This document shows, in pieces, positions 60,197 to 64,000 of a stretch of 64,000 nucleotides of DNA. Within the stretch, counting starts at the first letter, position 1. Each line of letters starts with the position of its first letter. The stretch covers positions 62,001 through 126,000 of the forward strand of contig NZ_JQDZ01000031.1 of the NCBI RefSeq assembly GCF_000764205.1. The letters are read 5' to 3'. The notes under the pieces were generated by a model. The model was not told the origin of the DNA and ran no database searches. It was given only the letters and a program-made list of their open reading frames with translations. This stretch comes from Thalassotalea sp. ND16A (GTDB taxonomy: Bacteria > Pseudomonadota > Gammaproteobacteria > Enterobacterales > Alteromonadaceae). Both the position numbers and the translations under genes were made by a program.

Positions 60197-61069
60197 TTAA
60201 GCGCTAAGTTGCAACTCGGCACTGGTGAATAAATCTAAACTCACACTCTGTCTTTTACTCACAACTTCACCAACGATGATAAGCGCCGGGCCTTTAAAAT
60301 CGTAAAATTTCATATCCTTGCTGATGTTTGCTAATGAGCTAATACAGACTTGCTGAGCGCTTAGTGTGCCTTGATCAACGATAGCGATTGGCATCGAGTC
60401 TTTCATCCCATATTTGATCAACCGCTGTGCTATTTGGCTGACTTTGTTTAAGCCCATATAAAACACTAAAGTGTCTTTTTCATTGGCGATGTTTCTCCAG
60501 TTCGCCTCGGCTTCGCTATCTTTCAATGACGCGGTGACAAAACGGACCGACTGCGCACAATCTCTATGGGTTAATGGTATTCCGGCATAAGCGGCACAAC
60601 CACTGGCGGCGGTGATCCCTGGTATGATGGCAAAGGGGATTTGATGTTGAGTTAAAATATCGGTTTCTTCGGCCAAGCGACCAAAAATACTTGGGTCGCC
60701 CCCTTTTAAGCGGATAACGGTTTTACCTGCTAACGCATGATTGAGCATGATCTGGCAGATTTCGTCTTGCTGAACACTGTGTTGACCACACTTTTTGCCC
60801 ACAAACTGCACATCAGCAGCCTTCGGAAAATATTGGTAGATATCAGGATTTACCAACCAGTCGACCATGATCACATCTGCCGATTGCAGAATTCGATGAG
60901 CTTTCATCGTCAGCAACTCAGGATCGCCACAGCCACCACCGATTAAGTATACTTGTCCTTGTCGTTGCGAAAGCTTGCCAGCACCTTGATTTTTACGATG
61001 AGTAGTCAGGTTAAATTTCAGTAAACGAGCAAAGCTGTAAAACGGATTAAATAAACTGCTACTATTCAT
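60197..61069 (-). CDS. cobA: Uroporphyrinogen-III C-methyltransferase (SUMT)
   Basis: SAM-dependent double methylation of uroporphyrinogen III to precorrin-2, on the way to sirohaem. 290 residues from ATG 61069, chosen because AGGAAGG lies just before it; a TTG 36 nt upstream is less likely. Motifs: VYLIGGGCGDPELLTMKAHR, VIRLKGGDPSIFGRLAEE, IPFAIIPGITAASGCAAYAG, LTHRDCA. It lacks the CysG dehydrogenase/chelatase half, which must be encoded elsewhere. Placed after nirBD, so it supplies sirohaem to NirB. The first 45 residues are a basic, less conserved extension. Confidence 0.95.
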   Translation of the reverse strand: MNSSSLFNPFYSFARLLKFNLTTHRKNQGAGKLSQRQGQVYLIGGGCGDPELLTMKAHRILQSADVIMVDWLVNPDIYQYFPKAADVQFVGKKCGQHSVQQDEICQIMLNHALAGKTVIRLKGGDPSIFGRLAEETDILTQHQIPFAIIPGITAASGCAAYAGIPLTHRDCAQSVRFVTASLKDSEAEANWRNIANEKDTLVFYMGLNKVSQIAQRLIKYGMKDSMPIAIVDQGTLSAQQVCISSLANISKDMKFYDFKGPALIIVGEVVSKRQSVSLDLFTSAELQLSA

Positions 61070-61104
61070 GATTGCCTTCCTGATATCGGGTAAATAAGCT
61101 GACA

Positions 61105-61134
61105 ATGTATAGTGTTATGAATAGTGTTATACAT
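61105..61134. repeat. Small hairpin and direct repeat between nirD and cobA
   Basis: ATGTATA (61105-61111) and TATACAT (61128-61134) form a stem; between them TAGTGTTAT occurs twice. Could modulate read-through from nirBD into cobA. Confidence 0.35.
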
Positions 61135-61154
61135 CGTCACTCAGTGCTAACGTT

Positions 61155-61532
61155 TTAGACTCGTACCTGCACTTGACCTTGCTCAATGCGGGTTTGATAG
61201 GTGGTCACCGACAATGAATCATCGTCTAAACAACGGCCACTGGTTAATGAAAATCGCTCCTTGTACAAAGGTGAGGCAACGAACACTTCACCATTGTCAT
61301 CGCCAATGAGACCACGATAGAGCACGTTCGCTTTACCGGCAGGATCCCAATTACTGATGGTAAGAGCGTTGTCATCATCGATTAAAAAGATGGCGACTTG
61401 TTGCTCATCATTTAGCAACGCACACACGCCCGAGTATTTCACTAAATCATCTTTTTGGCAGAGTGTTTGCCAGTTGCTGCTTTTACTGCTTGTACTGCTT
61501 GTACTGCTTGTACTATTTAATTCTGTCATCAT
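61155..61532 (-). CDS. nirD: Nitrite reductase small subunit NirD
   Basis: 125 residues. Rieske-like fold without cluster ligands (WQTLCQKDDLVKYSGVCALL, then LTISNWDPAGKANVLYRGLI, VFVASPLYKERFSLTSGRCL), as expected for NirD. AGAGGAAA precedes the ATG. Residues about 7-20 are a Ser/Thr repeat encoded by a 9-bp tandem repeat (61485-61511). Follows nirB by 21 nt; forms the NADH-nitrite reductase with it. Confidence 0.94.
   Translation of the reverse strand: MMTELNSTSSTSSTSSKSSNWQTLCQKDDLVKYSGVCALLNDEQQVAIFLIDDDNALTISNWDPAGKANVLYRGLIGDDNGEVFVASPLYKERFSLTSGRCLDDDSLSVTTYQTRIEQGQVQVRV
61485..61511 (-). repeat. 9-bp tandem repeat in the nirD N-terminus
   Basis: Three exact copies of ACTGCTTGT on the plus strand (AGTACAAGC in the coding direction, Ser-Thr-Ser frame), with degenerate copies on both sides. 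Unit length is a multiple of three, so copy changes would only alter the length of the Ser/Thr tail. Confidence 0.9.
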
Positions 61533-61553
61533 TTTTTCCTCTAGAGGCCAAGC

Positions 61554-64000
61554 TTATGCCGGCTCAACCTCTGTAATATTTACGGTGTCAATAAGCAAGC
61601 CTTGTTCGGCTTTTTCAGTTAAAGTTGCCGGGCGAATTTGCTCGCGTTCATCGACAAATTGAATATTAACGTCTTGTTTGTCTGAGTTGACAAATTGACG
61701 GAAACGTTTTAATTTTTCCGGACTGTCAACGGTGGTTTTCCATTCACATTGGTAAGTGGCAACCACGGCATCCATTTGATTCTCTAACTCATCGTTAATG
61801 CCTAAGTGATCGTCTTTGACGACTTTTTGCATGTATTCCAAGCCACCTTCCAGGTTCTCCAACCATACGGAAGTACGTTGTAATCTGTCGGCGGTACGTA
61901 CATAAAACATTAAATAGCGATCGATGTATTTAATTAGCGTGGCATCATCTAAGTCGGTGGCAAATAAGTCACCGTGACGAGGCTTCATCCCGCCATTACC
62001 GCTAACATAAAGGTTCCAGCCATTTTCTGTGGCAATTACACCAATGTCTTTACTTTGCGCTTCGGCACACTCACGGGTACAACCGGAAACGGCAAATTTG
62101 ATTTTATGCGGAGAACGTAAGCCTTTGTAGCGCTCTTCTAAGAAAATAGCCATCGACATAGAATCTTGTACCCCGTAACGACACCAGGTACTACCGACAC
62201 AAGATTTAACCGTACGCAGTGATTTACCATAGGCATGACCCGTTTCCATACCCGCATCAATCAGACGTTTCCAGATAGCCGGTAACTGCTCGACCCGAGC
62301 GCCAAATAAATCGATACGCTGACCACCGGTGACTTTGGTGTAAAGGTTATATTCTTTGGCAACTTCACCAATGACGATAAGTTTGTCCGGGGTCACTTCA
62401 CCGCCAGGCATACGTGGTACGACCGAGTAGGTACCGTCTTTTTGCATATTGCCGAGGTAAGTATCGTTGGTATCTTGCAAGTGCAAGTGATCGTCTTCTA
62501 AGATGTAATCGTTGTATACCGAGGCTAAGATGGACGCTACTGCCGGCTTACAAATTTCACAACCCATGCCTTTACCGTGCTTGCTTACCAGTTCATCGAA
62601 GGTTTTAATTTTTTCTGCTTTGACAATGTGAAACAATTCGGTACGGCTATAAACAAAGTGAGAACAAATATCTTTTTTCACTTCTAAACCACGTTTGGCA
62701 AACTCATTGTCAGCGACAGTTTTCAATAATGCCGCACAACCACCACAACCAGTCGTCGCTTTCGTGTCACTCTTAATCGTGCCAACATCGGTGGCACCCG
62801 CATCGACGGCGGCAATTATGTCGCCTTTGGTAACATTCAAACATGAACAAATGGTGGCCGTATCTGGCAGTGAATCAACACCAAGAGTTGGTTTTTCACC
62901 ACTGCTAGGTAAAATTAACGCATCTGGATTTTCCGGTAATTCAATACCATTTAACGCGTATTGCAACAAGGCATCGTATTCACTGGTGTCTCCTACCAGT
63001 ACCGCGCCAAGTAAGGTTTTTCCGTCTTGGCTGACTACCATTTTCTTGTAAACATTGTCGCGATCATTTTGATAGGTATAACATTGCGCACCTGCCGTTT
63101 TGGCATGCGCATCACCAATTGAACCAACTTCAACGCCCATCAGTTTTAACTTGGTACTCATATCGGCACCGGTAAATTTATCTTCACCACCAATAATATG
63201 GCTCGCCGCCACTTTCGCCATGCTGTAACCCGGCGCTACCAAACCATAAATGAAGTTATTCCATAATGCACATTCACCGATAGCGTAAATATCGTCATCG
63301 CTGGTTTGACATTGATTGTTAACGACAATACCGCCACGCTCACCAAGGGTTAAATCAAACTCGCGCGCCAGGTTGTCATAAGGACGAATACCGGCAGAGA
63401 AGAGAATCAAGTCGGTTTCCAGGTGACTGCCGTCGGCAAATTCCATTTTATGCACACAATCATCACCATCAACAATAACGTTAGTGGCTTTTTCGGTATG
63501 GACGGTAACGCCTAAGCTTTCAATTTTATTCTTCAGCAATAAACCACCAGCCTGATCGAGTTGCACCCCCATTAACTGTGGCGCAAACTCAACCACATGA
63601 GTGTCTAACCCTAGCTCTTTAAGCGCATTAGCTGCTTCCAAACCAAGCAAACCACCACCAACAACGACACCAACTTTACCGGTATTGGCCGATGCCTGAA
63701 TCGCATCCAAGTCATCAATGGTCCGATAGACCAGGCAATGCTCACGATCTTTACCCGGGATAGGCGGAACAAAGGCGTAAGAGCCGGTGGCCAACACTAA
63801 CTTGTCATAAGAGAAGGTGTCGCCACTTTCTGTGGTTACGGTTTTCGCCGCTTTATCAATCTGAGTCACTTTCGCATCAAGCTCAAAGTTAACGCCCAAT
63901 TGTTGATAATTCTCAGGTGTGGTTAACGCCAGATCGTCGGCGGTTTTACCGGAAAAATATTCCGACAAATGCACTCGGTCATAGGCCAAACGAGACTCGG
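61554..64000 (-). CDS. nirB: NADH-dependent nitrite reductase large subunit NirB, N-terminus outside window
   Basis: Cytoplasmic reduction of nitrite to ammonium for assimilation. At least 815 residues visible; the frame is open to the right edge with the internal sequence ESRLAYDRVHLSEYF, so roughly 35-45 N-terminal residues are missing. A TTG at 63989 is internal. Domains in order: FAD/NAD oxidoreductase (VVVGGGLLGLEAANALKELG), [2Fe-2S] BFD-like domain (CSCLNVTKGDI, TTGCGGC), ferredoxin-like half-domain, and the sirohaem/[4Fe-4S] domain (SCVGSTWCRYG, SGCTRECAEAQSKDIG). First visible gene of nirB-nirD-cobA. Confidence 0.97.
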   Translation of the reverse strand, partial: ESRLAYDRVHLSEYFSGKTADDLALTTPENYQQLGVNFELDAKVTQIDKAAKTVTTESGDTFSYDKLVLATGSYAFVPPIPGKDREHCLVYRTIDDLDAIQASANTGKVGVVVGGGLLGLEAANALKELGLDTHVVEFAPQLMGVQLDQAGGLLLKNKIESLGVTVHTEKATNVIVDGDDCVHKMEFADGSHLETDLILFSAGIRPYDNLAREFDLTLGERGGIVVNNQCQTSDDDIYAIGECALWNNFIYGLVAPGYSMAKVAASHIIGGEDKFTGADMSTKLKLMGVEVGSIGDAHAKTAGAQCYTYQNDRDNVYKKMVVSQDGKTLLGAVLVGDTSEYDALLQYALNGIELPENPDALILPSSGEKPTLGVDSLPDTATICSCLNVTKGDIIAAVDAGATDVGTIKSDTKATTGCGGCAALLKTVADNEFAKRGLEVKKDICSHFVYSRTELFHIVKAEKIKTFDELVSKHGKGMGCEICKPAVASILASVYNDYILEDDHLHLQDTNDTYLGNMQKDGTYSVVPRMPGGEVTPDKLIVIGEVAKEYNLYTKVTGGQRIDLFGARVEQLPAIWKRLIDAGMETGHAYGKSLRTVKSCVGSTWCRYGVQDSMSMAIFLEERYKGLRSPHKIKFAVSGCTRECAEAQSKDIGVIATENGWNLYVSGNGGMKPRHGDLFATDLDDATLIKYIDRYLMFYVRTADRLQRTSVWLENLEGGLEYMQKVVKDDHLGINDELENQMDAVVATYQCEWKTTVDSPEKLKRFRQFVNSDKQDVNIQFVDEREQIRPATLTEKAEQGLLIDTVNITEVEPA

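Noticed and set aside
63987-63989. Apparent start codon of nirB inside the window
   Set aside because: It is a TTG within the conserved segment ESRLAYDRVHLSEYF; the frame continues to the window edge, so the gene is truncated.

Overview
The window reads as chromosomal DNA of a marine gammaproteobacterium of the Alteromonadales, most like Colwelliaceae (Thalassotalea or Colwellia). This is inferred from the look of the proteins, the AT-rich intergenic DNA, the repeats that begin with TACCAA and end with TTGGTA, and the neighbours ubiX-mpl, erpA, hemL-pyrB, mrcB-hrpB and nirBD-cobA. Genes are densely packed. I see no rRNA, tRNA, CRISPR array or phage.

Region 1 (1-4.8 kb): the 5' part of a secreted M36 metalloprotease, a long AT-rich gap holding a nested palindromic repeat, and an Atm1-like ABC exporter whose most upstream ATG lies inside that repeat.

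Region 2 (4.8-18.5 kb): a catabolic island that can encode all twelve enzymes from tryptophan to pyruvate and acetyl-CoA by the kynurenine / 3-hydroxyanthranilate / 2-aminomuconate meta-cleavage route. A minus-strand operon (hydratase, acylating acetaldehyde dehydrogenase, aldolase) diverges from a LysR regulator. A formamidase stands alone on the minus strand. An eight-gene plus-strand operon runs from the semialdehyde dehydrogenase to tryptophan 2,3-dioxygenase. A 264-bp MITE-like element with TA duplications ends 22 bp before the first gene of that operon.

Region 3 (18.5-25.4 kb): a TPP riboswitch followed by thiC-thiO-thiS-thiG-thiDE-thiF, a thiamin operon of the aerobic glycine-oxidase (ThiO) type. 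The leader upstream of the aptamer can pair with the aptamer's own 5' strand.

Region 4 (25.4-36.6 kb, minus strand): ssb, a beta-propeller/amidohydrolase fusion, a membrane-anchored TolB-like/TPR protein, ubiX, mpl and a large DUF5117-type zinc protease.

Region 5 (36.8-41.3 kb): fbp, then a two-gene unit made of a polytopic membrane protein with a cytoplasmic P-loop ATPase and winged-helix tail, directly followed by an MscS-type channel. I know no characterised system of this form; it is the best candidate here for something undescribed.

Region 6 (41.4-64 kb): a TraB/GumN protein, an M28 peptidase, an RND efflux pair with unusual proton-relay residues, erpA, a coiled-coil membrane protein, a CLC protein lacking the usual selectivity serine, hemJ, pyrB, hemL, a cytochrome b, PBP1b (mrcB), hrpB, and nirB-nirD-cobA. 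nirB is cut by the right edge.
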